DNA of 64,000 nt from Actinernus sp. WN-2022 (taxonomy: Eukaryota > Cnidaria > Anthozoa > Actiniaria > Actinernidae). A model generated the notes under the pieces. That model ran no database searches. It saw only the letters and a program-made list of their open reading frames with translations, and was not told the DNA's origin. Shown here one piece after another: positions 40,230 to 53,326 of the stretch; within the stretch, counting starts at the first letter, position 1; each line of letters begins with the position of its first letter. The stretch spans positions 116,612 through 180,611 of the forward strand of contig JAOWCC010000570.1 in NCBI GenBank assembly GCA_030867875.1. Reading direction: 5' to 3'. The position numbers were made by a program, and so were the translations under genes.

Positions 40230-41299
40230 GAACGTTTTTAATATTAGCTCGCGATCAGGAATCTATGAATTTGCTGGAAAGATGGAATCTCTCCGTTTGA
40301 GAATTTTACGGCACATTGAACGTTTTTAATATTAGCTGGCGATCAGGAATCTATAAATTTGCTGGAAAGATGGAATCTCTCCGTTTGAGAATTTTACGGC
40401 ACATTGAACGTTTTTAATATTAGCTCGCGATCAGGAATCTATGAATTTGCTGGAAAGATGGAATCTCTCCGTTTGAGAATTTTACGGCACATTGAACGTT
40501 TTTAATATTAGCTCGCGATCAGGAATCTATGAATTTGCTGGAAAGATGAAATCTCTCCGTTTCAGAATTTTACGGCACATTGAACGTTTTTAATATTAGC
40601 TCGCGATCAGGAATCTATGAATTTGCTGGAAAGATGGAATCTCTCCGTTTGAGAATTTTACGGCACATTGAACGTTTTTAATATTAGCTCGCGATAAGGA
40701 ATCTATGAATTTGCTGGAAAGATGGAATCTCTCCGTTTGAGAATTTTACGGCACATTGAACGTTTTTAATATTAGCTCGCGATCAGGAATCTATGAATTT
40801 GCTGGAAAGATGGAATCTCTCCCTTTGAGAATTTTACGGCACATTAAACGTTTTTAATATTAGCTCGCGATCAGGATTCTATGAATTTGCTGGAAAGATG
40901 GAATATCTCCGTTTGAGAATTTTACGGCACATTGAACGTGTTTAATATTAGCTCGCGATCAGGAATCTATGAATTTGCTGGAAAGATGGAATCTCTCCGT
41001 TTGAGAATTTTACGGCACATTGAACGTGTTTAATATTAGCTCGCGATCAGGAATCTATGAATTTCCTGGAAAGATGGAATCTCTCCGTTTGAGAATTTTA
41101 CGGCTCATTGAACGTTTTTAATATTAGCTCGCGAGCAGGAATCTATGAATTTGCTGGAAAGATGGAATCTCTCCGTTTGAGAATTTTACGGGACATTGAA
41201 CGTTTTTAATATTAGCTCGCGATCAGGAATCTATGAATTTGCCGGAAAGATGGAATCTCTCCGTTTGAGAATTTTACGGCACATTGAACGTTTTTAATA

Positions 41300-42440
41300 T
41301 TAGCTGGCGATCAGGAATCTATGAATTTGCTGGAAAGATGGAATCTCTCCGTTTGAGAATTTTACGGCACATTGACCGTTTTTAATATTAGCTCGCGATC
41401 AGGAATCTATGAATTTGCTGGAAAGATGGAATCTCTCCGTTTGAGAATTTTACGGCACATTGAACGTGTTTAATATTAGCTCGCGATCAGGAATCTATGA
41501 ATTTGCTGGAAAGATGGAATCTCTCCGTTTGAGAATTTTACGGCACTTGAACGTTTTTAATATTAGCTCGCGATCAGGAATCTATTAATTTGCTGGAAAG
41601 ATGGAATCTCTCCGTTTGAGAATTTTACGGCACATTGAACGTTTTTAATATTAGCTCGCGGTCAGGAATCTATGAAGTTGCTGGAAAGATGGAATCTCTC
41701 CGTTTGAGAATTTTACGGCACATTGAACCTGTTTAATATTAGCTCGCGATCAGGAATCTATGAATTTGCTGGAAAGATGGAATCTCTCCATTTGAGAATT
41801 TTACGGCACATTGAACGTTTTAATATTAGCTGGCGATCAGGAATCTATGAATTTGCTGGAAAGATGGAATCTCTCCGTTTGAGAATTTTACGGCACATTG
41901 AACGTTTTTAATATTAGCTGGCGATCAGGAATCTATGAATTTGCTGGAAAGATGGAATCTCTCCGTTTGAGAATTTTACGGCACATTGACCGTTTTTAAT
42001 ATTAGCTCGCGATCAGGAATCTATGAATTTGCTGGAAAGATGGAATCTCTCCGTTTGAGAATTTTACGGCACATTGAACGTGTTTAATATTAGCTCGCGA
42101 TCAGGAATCTATGAATTTGCTGGAAAGATGGAATCTCTCCGTTTGAGAATTTTACGGCACATTGAACGTTTTTAATATTAGCTCGCGGTCAGGAATCTAT
42201 GAATTTGCTGGAAAGATGGAATCTCTCCGTTTGAGAATTTTACGGCACATTGAACCTGTTTAATATTAGCTCGCGATCAGGAATCTATGAATTTGCTGGA
42301 AAGATGGAATCTCTCCATTTGAGAATTTTACGGCACATTGAACGTTTTAATATTAGCTGGCGATCAGGAATCTATGAATTTGCTGGAAAGATGGAATCTC
42401 TCCGTTTGAGAATTTTACGGCACATTGAACGTTTTTAATA
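41300..42440 (+). repeat. Tandem duplication at 527/614 bp
   Basis: The GAACCTG pair carrying CTCTCCATTTG recurs at 527 bp (41725 and 42252). The upstream GACCG marker recurs at 614 bp (41374 and 41988). The first copy therefore has one additional 87-bp monomer pair step (CACTTG followed by CTATTAATTTG near 41585) missing from the second. Confidence 0.75.
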
Positions 42441-42514
42441 TTAGCTCGCGATCAGGAATCTATGAATTTGCTGGAAAGATGGAATCTCTCCGTTTGAGAA
42501 TTTTACGGCACATT

Positions 42515-42777
42515 GAACCTGTTTAATATTAGCTCGCGTTCAGGAATCTATGAATTTGCTGGAAAGATGGAATCTCTCCGTTTGAGAATTTTACGGCACA
42601 TTGAACGTTTTAATATTAGCTGGCGATCAGGAATCTATGAATTTGCTGGAAAGATGGAATCTCTCCGTTTGAGAATTTTACGGCACATTGAACGTTTTTG
42701 TTATTAGCTCGCGATCAGGAATCTATGAATTTGCTTGAAAGATGGAATCTCTCCGTTTGAGAATTTTACGGCACATT
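42515..42777 (+). repeat. Isolated GAACCTG/GTTATT cassette, 30 kb from the others
   Basis: Identical in markers to the 4.8-12.1 kb cassettes, including the rare TTTTGTTATTAG near 42688. It is followed by the same CTAAG and GTGTTT/GTTGG monomers. The flanks differ: repeats with CTCTCCATTTG on the left and the 2011-bp block on the right. It therefore looks like a displaced fragment of the 4.8-12 kb block. Confidence 0.8.
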
Positions 42778-43309
42778 GAACGTTTTTAATATTAGCTCGC
42801 GGTCAGGAATCTAAGAATTTGCTGGAAAGATGGAATCTCTCCGTTTGAGAATTTTACGGCACATTGAACGTGTTTAATATTAGCTCGCGATCAGGAATCT
42901 ATGAATTTGTTGGAAAGATGGAATCTCTCCGTTTGAGAATTTTACGGCACATTGAACGTTTTTAATATTAGCTCGCGATCAGGAATCTATGAATTTGCTG
43001 GAAAGATGGAATCTCTCCGTTTGAGAATTTTACGGCACATTGAACGTTTTAATATTAGCTGGCGATCAGGAATCTATGAATTTGCTGGAAAGATGGAATC
43101 TCTCCGTTTGAGAATTTTACGGCACATTGAACGTTTTTAATATTAGCTCGCGATCAGGAATCTATGAATTTGCTTGAAAGATGGAATCTCTCCGTTTGAG
43201 AATTTTACGGCACATTGAACGTTTTTAATATTAGCTCGCGGTCAGGAATCTAAGAATTTGCTGGAAAGATGGAATCTCTCCGTTTGAGAATTTTACGGCA
43301 CATTGAACG

Positions 43310-45320
43310 TGTTTAATATTATCTCGCGATCAGGAATCTATGAATTTGTTGGAAAGATGGAATCTCTCCGTTTGAGAATTTTACGGCACATTGAACGTTT
43401 TTAATATTAGCTCGCGATCAGGAATCTATGAATTTGCTGGAAAGATGGAATCTCTCCGTTTGAGAATTTTACGGCACTTGAACGTTTTTAATATTAGCTC
43501 GCGATCAGGAATCTATGAATTTGCTGGAAAGATGGAATCTCTCCGTTTGAGAATTTTACGGCACATTGAACGTTTTTAATATTAGCTCGCGAGCAGGAAT
43601 CTATGAATTTGCTGGAAAGATGGAATCTCTCCGTTTGAGAATTTTACGGCACATTGAACGTTTTTAATATCAGCTCGCGCTCAGGAATCTATGAATTTGC
43701 TGGAAAGATGGAATCTCTCCGTTTGAAAATTTTACGGCACATTGAACGTTTTTAATATTAGCTCGCGATCAGGAATCTATGAATTTGCTTGAAAGATGGA
43801 ATCTCTCCGTTTGAGAATTTTACGGCACATTGAACGTTTTTAATATTAGCTCGCGGTCAGGAATCTAAGAATTTGCTGGAAAGATGGAATCTCTCCGTTT
43901 GAGAATTTTACGGCACATTGAACGTGTTTAATATTATCTCGCGATCAGGAATCTATGAATTTGTTGGAAAGATGGAATCTCTCCGTTTGAGAATTTTACG
44001 GCACATTGAACGTTTTTAATATTAGCTCGCGATCAGGAATCTATGAATTTGCTGGAAAGATGGAATCTCTCCGTTTGAGAATTTTACGGCACTTGAACGT
44101 TTTTAATATTAGCTCGCGATCAGGAATCTATGAATTTGCTGGAAAGATGGAATCTCTCCGTTTGAGAATTTTACGGCACATTGAACGTTTTTAATATTAG
44201 CTCGCGAGCAGGAATCTATGAATTTGCTGGAAAGATGGAATCCCTCCGTTTGAGAATTTTACGGCACATTGAACGTTTTTAATATTAGCTCGCGCTCAGG
44301 AATCTATGAATTTGCTGGAAAGATGGAATCTCTCCGTTTGAGAATTTTACGGCACATTGAACGTGTTTAATATTAGCTCGCGATCAGGAATCTATGAATT
44401 TGCTGGAAAGATGGAATCTCTCCGTTTGAGAATTTTACGGCACATTGAACGTTTTTAATATTAGTTCGCGATCAGGAATCTATGAATTTGCTGGAAAGAT
44501 GGAATCTCTCCGTTTGAGAATTTTACGGCACATTGAACGTTTTCAATATTAGCTCGCGATCAGTTTGCTGGAAAGATGGAATTTCTCCGTTTGAGAATTT
44601 TACGGCACATTGAACGTTTTTAATATTAGCTCGCGATCAGGAATCTATGAATTTGCTGGAAAGATGGAATCTCTCCGTTTGAGAATTTTACGGCACATTG
44701 AACGTTTTTAATATTAGCTGGCGATCAGGAATCTATGAATTTGCTGGAAAGATGGAATCTCTCCGTTTGAGAATTTTACAGCACATTGAACGTTTTTAAT
44801 ATTAGCTCGCGGTCAGGAATCTATGAATTTGCTGGAAAGATGGAATCTCTCCGTTTGAGAATTTTACGGCACATTGAACGTTTTTAATATTAGGTCGCGG
44901 TCAGGAATCTATGAATTTGCTGGAAAGATGGAATCTCTCCGTTTGAGAATTTTACGGCACATTGAACGTTTTTAATATTAGCTCGCGATCAGGAATCTAT
45001 GAATTTGCTGGAAAGATGGAATCTCTCCGTTTGAGAATTTTACGGCACATTGAACGTTTTTAATATTAGCTCGCGAGCAGGAATCTATGAATTTGCTGGA
45101 AAGATGGAATCTCTCCGTTTGAGAATTTTACGGCACATTGAACGTTTTTAATATTAGCTCGCGGTCAGGAATCTATGAATTTGCTGGAAAGATGGAATCT
45201 CTCCGTTTGAGAATTTTACGGCACATTGAACGTGTTTAATATTAGCTCGCGATCAGGAATCTATGAATTTGCTGGAAAGATGGAATCTCTCCGTTTGAGA
45301 ATTTTACGGCACATTGAACG
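43310..45320 (+). repeat. First copy of a 2011-bp tandem duplication
   Basis: Rare markers are TTATCTCGCG (43319, 43935), AATATCAGCTCGCGCTC (43669), TTGAAAATTTT (43726), AATCCCTCC (44240), TTTTCAATATT with the 77-bp monomer (44535), TTACAGCAC (44778) and TTAGGTCGCGG (44892). All recur at 2011 bp. The copy also contains its own 615-bp duplication (43391 and 44006). I noticed no difference between the two 2011-bp copies. Confidence 0.9.
44535..44611 (+). repeat. 77-bp deletion monomer
   Basis: Deletion with AATTTCTCC, here with TTTTCAATATT at the start. Part of the first 2011-bp copy. Confidence 0.93.
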
Positions 45321-47331
45321 TGTTTAATATTATCTCGCGATCAGGAATCTATGAATTTGTTGGAAAGATGGAATCTCTCCGTTTGAGAATTTTACGGCAC
45401 ATTGAACGTTTTTAATATTAGCTCGCGATCAGGAATCTATGAATTTGCTGGAAAGATGGAATCTCTCCGTTTGAGAATTTTACGGCACTTGAACGTTTTT
45501 AATATTAGCTCGCGATCAGGAATCTATGAATTTGCTGGAAAGATGGAATCTCTCCGTTTGAGAATTTTACGGCACATTGAACGTTTTTAATATTAGCTCG
45601 CGAGCAGGAATCTATGAATTTGCTGGAAAGATGGAATCTCTCCGTTTGAGAATTTTACGGCACATTGAACGTTTTTAATATCAGCTCGCGCTCAGGAATC
45701 TATGAATTTGCTGGAAAGATGGAATCTCTCCGTTTGAAAATTTTACGGCACATTGAACGTTTTTAATATTAGCTCGCGATCAGGAATCTATGAATTTGCT
45801 TGAAAGATGGAATCTCTCCGTTTGAGAATTTTACGGCACATTGAACGTTTTTAATATTAGCTCGCGGTCAGGAATCTAAGAATTTGCTGGAAAGATGGAA
45901 TCTCTCCGTTTGAGAATTTTACGGCACATTGAACGTGTTTAATATTATCTCGCGATCAGGAATCTATGAATTTGTTGGAAAGATGGAATCTCTCCGTTTG
46001 AGAATTTTACGGCACATTGAACGTTTTTAATATTAGCTCGCGATCAGGAATCTATGAATTTGCTGGAAAGATGGAATCTCTCCGTTTGAGAATTTTACGG
46101 CACTTGAACGTTTTTAATATTAGCTCGCGATCAGGAATCTATGAATTTGCTGGAAAGATGGAATCTCTCCGTTTGAGAATTTTACGGCACATTGAACGTT
46201 TTTAATATTAGCTCGCGAGCAGGAATCTATGAATTTGCTGGAAAGATGGAATCCCTCCGTTTGAGAATTTTACGGCACATTGAACGTTTTTAATATTAGC
46301 TCGCGCTCAGGAATCTATGAATTTGCTGGAAAGATGGAATCTCTCCGTTTGAGAATTTTACGGCACATTGAACGTGTTTAATATTAGCTCGCGATCAGGA
46401 ATCTATGAATTTGCTGGAAAGATGGAATCTCTCCGTTTGAGAATTTTACGGCACATTGAACGTTTTTAATATTAGTTCGCGATCAGGAATCTATGAATTT
46501 GCTGGAAAGATGGAATCTCTCCGTTTGAGAATTTTACGGCACATTGAACGTTTTCAATATTAGCTCGCGATCAGTTTGCTGGAAAGATGGAATTTCTCCG
46601 TTTGAGAATTTTACGGCACATTGAACGTTTTTAATATTAGCTCGCGATCAGGAATCTATGAATTTGCTGGAAAGATGGAATCTCTCCGTTTGAGAATTTT
46701 ACGGCACATTGAACGTTTTTAATATTAGCTGGCGATCAGGAATCTATGAATTTGCTGGAAAGATGGAATCTCTCCGTTTGAGAATTTTACAGCACATTGA
46801 ACGTTTTTAATATTAGCTCGCGGTCAGGAATCTATGAATTTGCTGGAAAGATGGAATCTCTCCGTTTGAGAATTTTACGGCACATTGAACGTTTTTAATA
46901 TTAGGTCGCGGTCAGGAATCTATGAATTTGCTGGAAAGATGGAATCTCTCCGTTTGAGAATTTTACGGCACATTGAACGTTTTTAATATTAGCTCGCGAT
47001 CAGGAATCTATGAATTTGCTGGAAAGATGGAATCTCTCCGTTTGAGAATTTTACGGCACATTGAACGTTTTTAATATTAGCTCGCGAGCAGGAATCTATG
47101 AATTTGCTGGAAAGATGGAATCTCTCCGTTTGAGAATTTTACGGCACATTGAACGTTTTTAATATTAGCTCGCGGTCAGGAATCTATGAATTTGCTGGAA
47201 AGATGGAATCTCTCCGTTTGAGAATTTTACGGCACATTGAACGTGTTTAATATTAGCTCGCGATCAGGAATCTATGAATTTGCTGGAAAGATGGAATCTC
47301 TCCGTTTGAGAATTTTACGGCACATTGAACG
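45321..47331 (+). repeat. Second copy of the 2011-bp tandem duplication
   Basis: Repeats all markers of 43310-45320 at a constant 2011 bp. Its right edge is where CGCGATCAG joins TTTGC (the 77-bp monomer at 47327), where the first copy instead reads into TTATCTCGCG. Confidence 0.9.
46546..46622 (+). repeat. 77-bp deletion monomer
   Basis: Exact partner of the 44535 monomer in the second 2011-bp copy, including TTTTCAATATT. Confidence 0.93.
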
Positions 47332-47403
47332 TTTTTAATATTAGCTCGCGATCAGTTTGCTGGAAAGATGGAATTTCTCCGTTTGAGAATTTTACGGCAC
47401 ATT
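47327..47403 (+). repeat. 77-bp deletion monomer
   Basis: Deletion with AATTTCTCC and a T5 run. First monomer of the 47.3-51.7 kb repeat series. Confidence 0.93.
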
Positions 47404-48894
47404 GAACGTTTTTAATATTAGCTCGCGATCAGGAATCTATGAATTTGCTGGAAAGATGGAATCTCTCCGTTTGAGAATTTTACGGCACATTGAACGTTTT
47501 TAATATTAGCTGGCGATCAGGAATCTATGAATTTGCTGGAAAGATGGAATCTCTCCGTTTGAGAATTTTACGCACATTGAACGTTTTTAATATTAGCTCG
47601 CGGTCAGGAATCTATGAATTTGCTGGAAAGATGGAATCTCTCCGTTTGAGAATTTTACGGCACATTGAACGTTTTTAATATTAGCTCGCGGTCAGGAATC
47701 TATGAATTTGCTGGAAAGATGGAATCTCTCCGTTTGAGAATTTTACGGCACTTGAACGTTTTTAATATTAGCTCGCGATCAGGAATCTATTAATTTGCTG
47801 GAAAGATGGAATCTCTCCGTTTGAGAATTTTACGGCACATTGAACGTTTTTAATATTAGCTCGCGGTCAGGAATCTATGAATTTGCTGGAAAGATGGAAT
47901 CTCTCCGTTTGAGAATTTTACGGCACATTGAACTTGTTTAATATTAGCTCGCGATCAGGAATCTATGAATTTGCTGGAAAGATGGAATCTCTCCGTTTGA
48001 GAATTTTACGGCACATTGAACGTTTTAATATTAGCTGGCGATCAGGAATCTATGAATTTGCTGGAAAGATGGAATCTCTCCGTTTGAGAATTTTACGGCA
48101 CATTGAACGTTTTTAATATTAGCTCGCGGTCAGGAATCTATGAATTTGCTGGAAAGATGGAATCTCTCCGTTTGAGAATTTTACGGCACATTGAACGTGT
48201 TTAATATTAGCTCGCGATCAGGAATCTATGAATTTGCTGGAAAGATGGAATCTCTCCGTTTGAGAATTTTACGGCACTTGAACGTTTTTAATATTAGCTC
48301 GCGATCAGGAATCTATGAATTTGCTGGAAAGATGGAATCTCTCCGTTTGAGAATTTTACGGCACATTGAACGTTTTTAATATTAGCTCGCGGTCAGGAAT
48401 CTATGAATTTGCTGGAAAGATGGAATCTCTCCGTTTGAGAATTTTACGGCACATTGAACCTGTTTAATATTAGCTCGCGTTCAGGAATCTATGAATTTGC
48501 TGGAAAGATGGAATCTCTCCGTTTGAGAATTTTACGGCACATTGAACGTTTTAATATTAGCTCGCGTTCAGGAATCTATGAATTTGCTGGAAAGATGGAA
48601 TCTCTCCGTTTGAGAATTTTACGGCACATTGAACGTTTTTAATATTAGTTCGCGATCAGGAATCTATGAATTTGCTGAAAAGATGGAATTTCTCCGTTTG
48701 AGAATTTTACGGCACATTGAACGTTTTTAATATTAGCTCGCGGTCAGGCATCTATGAATTTGCCTGAAAGATGGAATCTCTCCGTTTGAGAATTTTACGG
48801 CACATTGAACGTTTTTAATATTAGCTGGCGATCAGGAATCTATGAATTTGCTGGAAAGATGGAATCTCTCCGTTTGAGAATTTTACGGCACATT

Positions 48895-48971
48895 GAACGT
48901 TTTTAATATTAGCTCGCGATCAGTTTGCTGGAAAGATGGAATTTCTCCGTTTGAGAATTTTACGGCACATT
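48895..48971 (+). repeat. 77-bp deletion monomer
   Basis: Deletion with AATTTCTCC and a T5 run. It lies 428 bp before the start of the second copy of the series, and is not one of the copy-start markers. Confidence 0.93.
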
Positions 48972-49322
48972 GAACGTTTTTAATATTAGCTCGCGATCAG
49001 GAATCTATGAATTTGCTGGAAAGATGGAATCTCTCCGTTTGAGAATTTTACGGCACTTGAACGTTTTTAATATTAGCTCGCGATCAGGAATCTATTAATT
49101 TGCTGGAAAGATGGAATCTCTCCGTTTGAGAATTTTACGGCACATTGAACGTTTTTAATATTAGCTCGCGATCAGGAATCTATGAATTTGCTTGAAAGAT
49201 GGAATCTCTCCGTTTGAGAATTTTACGGCACATTGAACGTTTTTAATATTAGCTCGCGGTCAGGAATCTAAGAATTTGCTGGAAAGATGGAATCTCTCCG
49301 TTTGAGAATTTTACGGCACATT

Positions 49323-49399
49323 GAACGTTTTTAATATTAGCTCGCGATCAGTTTGCTGGAAAGATGGAATTTCTCCGTTTGAGAATTTTACGGCACATT
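49323..49399 (+). repeat. 77-bp deletion monomer
   Basis: Starts the second copy of the 47.3-51.7 kb series, 1996 bp after the first. Confidence 0.93.
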
Positions 49400-50977
49400 G
49401 AACGTTTTTAATATTAGCTCGCGATCAGGAATCTATGAATTTGCTGGAAAGATGGAATCTCTCCGTTTGAGAATTTTACGGCACATTGAACGTTTTTAAT
49501 ATTAGCTGGCGATCAGGAATCTATGAATTTGCTGGAAAGATGGAATCTCTCCGTTTGAGAATTTTACGCACATTGAACGTTTTTAATATTAGCTCGCGGT
49601 CAGGAATCTATGAATTTGCTGGAAAGATGGAATCTCTCCGTTTGAGAATTTTACGGCACATTGAACGTTTTTAATATTAGCTCGCGGTCAGGAATCTATG
49701 AATTTGCTGGAAAGATGGAATCTTTCCGTTTGAGAATTTTACGGCACATTGAACGTTTTTAATATTAGCTCGCGATCAGGAATCTATGAATTTGCTGGAA
49801 AGATGGAATCTCTCCGTTTGAGAATTTTACGGCACTTGAACGTTTTTAATATTAGCTCGCGATCAGGAATCTATTAATTTGCTGGAAAGATGGAATCTCT
49901 CCGTTTGAGAATTTTACGGCACATTGAACGTTTTTAATATTAGCTCGCGGTCAGGAATCTATGAATTTGCTGGAAAGATGGAATCTCTCCGTTTGAGAAT
50001 TTTACGGCACATTGAACTTGTTTAATATTAGCTCGCGATCAGGAATCTATGAATTTGCTGGAAAGATGGAATCTCTCCGTTTGAGAATTTTACGGCACAT
50101 TGAACGTTTTAATATTAGCTGGCGATCAGGAATCTATGAATTTGCTGGAAAGATGGAATCTCTCCGTTTGAGAATTTTACGGCACATTGAACGTTTTTAA
50201 TATTAGCTCGCGGTCAGGAATCTATGAATTTGCTGGAAAGATGGAATCTCTCCGTTTGAGAATTTTACGGCACATTGAACGTGTTTAATATTAGCTCGCG
50301 ATCAGGAATCTATGAATTTGCTGGAAAGATGGAATCTCTCCGTTTGAGAATTTTACGGCACTTGAACGTTTTTAATATTAGCTCGCGATCAGGAATCTAT
50401 GAATTTGCTGGAAAGATGGAATCTCTCCGTTTGAGAATTTTACGGCACATTGAACGTTTTTAATATTAGCTCGCGGTCAGGAATCTATGAATTTGCTGGA
50501 AAGATGGAATCTCTCCGTTTGAGAATTTTACGGCACATTGAACCTGTTTAATATTAGCTCGCGTTCAGGAATCTATGAATTTGCTGGAAAGATGGAATCT
50601 CTCCGTTTGAGAATTTTACGGCACATTGAACGTTTTAATATTAGCTCGCGTTCAGGAATCTATGAATTTGCTGGAAAGATGGAATCTCTCCGTTTGAGAA
50701 TTTTACGGCACATTGAACGTTTTAATATTAGCTGGCGATCAGGAATCTATGAATTTGCTGGAAAGATGGAATCTCTCCGTTTGAGAATTTTACGGCACAT
50801 TGAACGTTTTTAATATTAGCTCGCGATCAGGAATCTATGAATTTGCTTGAAAGATGGAATCTCTCCGTTTGAGAATTTTACGGCACATTGAACGTTTTTA
50901 ATATTAGCTCGCGGTCAGGAATCTAAGAATTTGCTGGAAAGATGGAATCTCTCCGTTTGAGAATTTTACGGCACATT

Positions 50978-51054
50978 GAACGTTTTTAATATTAGCTCGC
51001 GATCAGTTTGCTGGAAAGATGGAATTTCTCCGTTTGAGAATTTTACGGCACATT
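50978..51054 (+). repeat. 77-bp deletion monomer
   Basis: Starts the third, partial copy of the series, 1655 bp after the second. It is preceded by a CTAAGAATTTG monomer, as at 49323. Confidence 0.93.
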
Positions 51055-53250
51055 GAACGTTTTTAATATTAGCTCGCGATCAGGAATCTATGAATTTGCT
51101 GGAAAGATGGAATCTCTCCGTTTGAGAATTTTACGGCACATTGAACGTTTTTAATATTAGCTGGCGATCAGGAATCTATGAATTTGCTGGAAAGATGGAA
51201 TCTCTCCGTTTGAGAATTTTACGGCACATTGAACGTTTTTAATATTAGCTCGCGGTCAGGAATCTATGAATTTGCTGGAAAGATGGAATCTCTCCGTTTG
51301 AGAATTTTACGGCACATTGAACGTTTTTAATATTAGCTCGCGGTCAGGAATCTATGAATTTGCTGGAAAGATGGAATCTCTCCGTTTGAGAATTTTACGG
51401 CACATTGAACGTTTTTAATATTAGCTCGCGATCAGGAATCTATGAATTTGCTGGAAAGATGGAATCTCTCCGTTTGAGAATTTTACGGCACTTGAACGTT
51501 TTTAATATTAGCTCGCGATCAGGAATCTATTAATTTGCTGGAAAGATGGAATCTCTCCGTTTGAGAATTTTACGGCACATTGAACGTTTTTAATATTAGC
51601 TCGCGGTCAGGAATCTATGAATTTGCTGGAAAGATGGAATCTCTCCGTTTGAGAATTTTACGGCACATTGAACTTGTTTAATATTAGCTCGCGATCAGGA
51701 ATCTATGAATTTGCTGGAAAGATGGAATCTCTCCGTTTGAGAATTTTACGGCACATTGAACGTGTTTAATATTAGCTCGCGATCAGGAATCTATGAATTT
51801 GCTGGAAAGATGGAATCTCTCCGTTTGAGAATTTTACGGCACTTGAACGTTTTTAATATTAGCTCGCGATCAGGAATCTATGAATTTGCTGGAAAGATGG
51901 AATCTCTCCGTTTGAGAATTTTACGGCACATGGAACGTTTTTAATATTAGCTCGCGGTCAGGAATCTATGAATTTGCTGGAAAGATGGAATCTCTCCGTT
52001 TGAGAATTTTACGGCACATTGAACCTGTTTAATATTAGCTCGCGTTCAGGAATCTATGAATTTGCTGGAAAGATGGAATCTCTCCGTTTGAGAATTTTAC
52101 GGCACATTGAACGTTTTAATATTAGCTGGCGATCAGGAATCTATGAATTTGCTGGAAAGATGGAATCTCTCCGTTTGAGAATTTTACGGCACATTGAACG
52201 TTTTTAATATTAGCTCGCGATCAGGAATCTATGAATTTGCTTGAAAGATGGAATCTCTCCGTTTGAGAATTTTACGGCACATTGAACGTTTTTAATATTA
52301 GCTCGCGGTCAGGAATCTAAGAATTTGCTGGAAAGATGGAATCTCTCCGTTTGAGAATTTTACGACACATTGAACGTGTTTAATATTAGCTCGCGATCAG
52401 GAATCTATGAATTTCTTGGAAAGATGGAATCTCTCCGTTTGAGAATTTTACGGCACATTGAACGTTTTTAATATTAGCTCGCGATCAGGAATCTATGAAT
52501 TTGCTGGAAAGATGGCATCTCTCCGTTTGAGACTTTTACGGCACATTGAACGTTTTTAATATTAGCTCGCGATCAGGAATCTATGAATTTGCTGGAAAGA
52601 TGGAATTTCTCCGTTTGAGAATTTTACGGCACATTGAGCGTTTTTAATATTAGCTCGCGATCAGGAATCTATGAATTTGCTGGAAAGATGGAATCTCTCC
52701 GTTTGAGAATTTTACGGCACATTGAACGTTTTTAATATTAACTCGCGATCAGGAATCTATGAATTTCCTGGAAAGATGGAATCTCTCCGTTTGAGAATTT
52801 TACGCTCATTGAACGTTTTTAATATTAGCTCGCGAGCAGGAATCTATGAATTTGCTGGAAAGATGGAATCTCTCCGTTTGAGAATTTTACGGCACATTGA
52901 ACGTTTATAACATTAGCTCGCGATCAGGAATCTATGAATTTGCTGGAAAGATGGAATCTCTCCGTTTGAGGATTTTACGGCACATTGAACGTTTTTAATA
53001 TTAGCTCGCGATCAGGAATCTATGAATTTGCTGGAAAGATGGAATCTCTCCGTTTGAGAATTTTACGGCACATTGAACGTTTTTAATATTAGCTCGCGGT
53101 CAGGAATCTATGAATTTGCTGGAAAGATGGAATCTCTCCGTTTGAGAATTTTACGGCACATTGAACCTGTTTAATATTAGCTCGCGATCAGGAATCTATG
53201 AATTTGCTGGAAAGATGGAATCTCTCCGTTTGAGAATTTTACGGCACATT

Positions 53251-53326
53251 GAACGTTTTAATATTAGCTCGCGATCAGTTTGCTGGAAAGATGGAATTTC
53301 TCCGTTTGAGAATTTTACGGCACATT
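53251..53326 (+). repeat. 76-bp deletion monomer
   Basis: Follows a GAACCTG monomer and precedes CTGGCGATGAGG. First of three in the 1393/2009-bp block. Confidence 0.93.

Larger units (their letters stand above)
38420..40700 (+). repeat. Nested 515-bp and 1734-bp duplications
   Basis: The GGAAAATATG marker (about 39404 and 39919) and the deletion monomer (39639 and 40154) recur at 515 bp (6 monomers minus 13 bp). On a larger scale, CTATAAATTTG (38617 and 40351) and CCGTTTCAG (38829 and 40563) recur at 1734 bp. Private changes include GATGAAATC at about 39428 and 40548, and CGATCATTTTGC at 40175. Confidence 0.82.
47327..51700 (+). repeat. Three related copies at 1996/2084 and 1655 bp spacing
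   Basis: Each copy starts with a 77-bp deletion monomer (47327, 49323, 50978). It passes through CTGGCG and CGCGGTCAGG monomers to CACTTG, CTATTAATTTG and GAACTTGTTT (47932, 50014, 51670). Copies one and two share the 1-bp loss TTACGCACATT (47571, 49567), which copy three lacks. Copy two has one extra 88-bp monomer, so the offset changes from 1996 to 2084 bp. CTTTCCG near 49723 is private to copy two. Confidence 0.82.

Noticed and set aside
50538..50813. Forward open frames of 60-91 codons throughout the array (this 91-codon one is the longest) encoding a 29-residue repeat (FNISSRSGIYEF...)
   Set aside because: They arise only where 87-bp monomers (29 codons) follow one another and keep frame. 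Starts are TTG or GTG inside the repeat, and each ends at the T5-run TAA of an ordinary 88-bp monomer or at the TGA frame. No promoter, consistent start or codon-level conservation is visible, so I call them by-products of the satellite.
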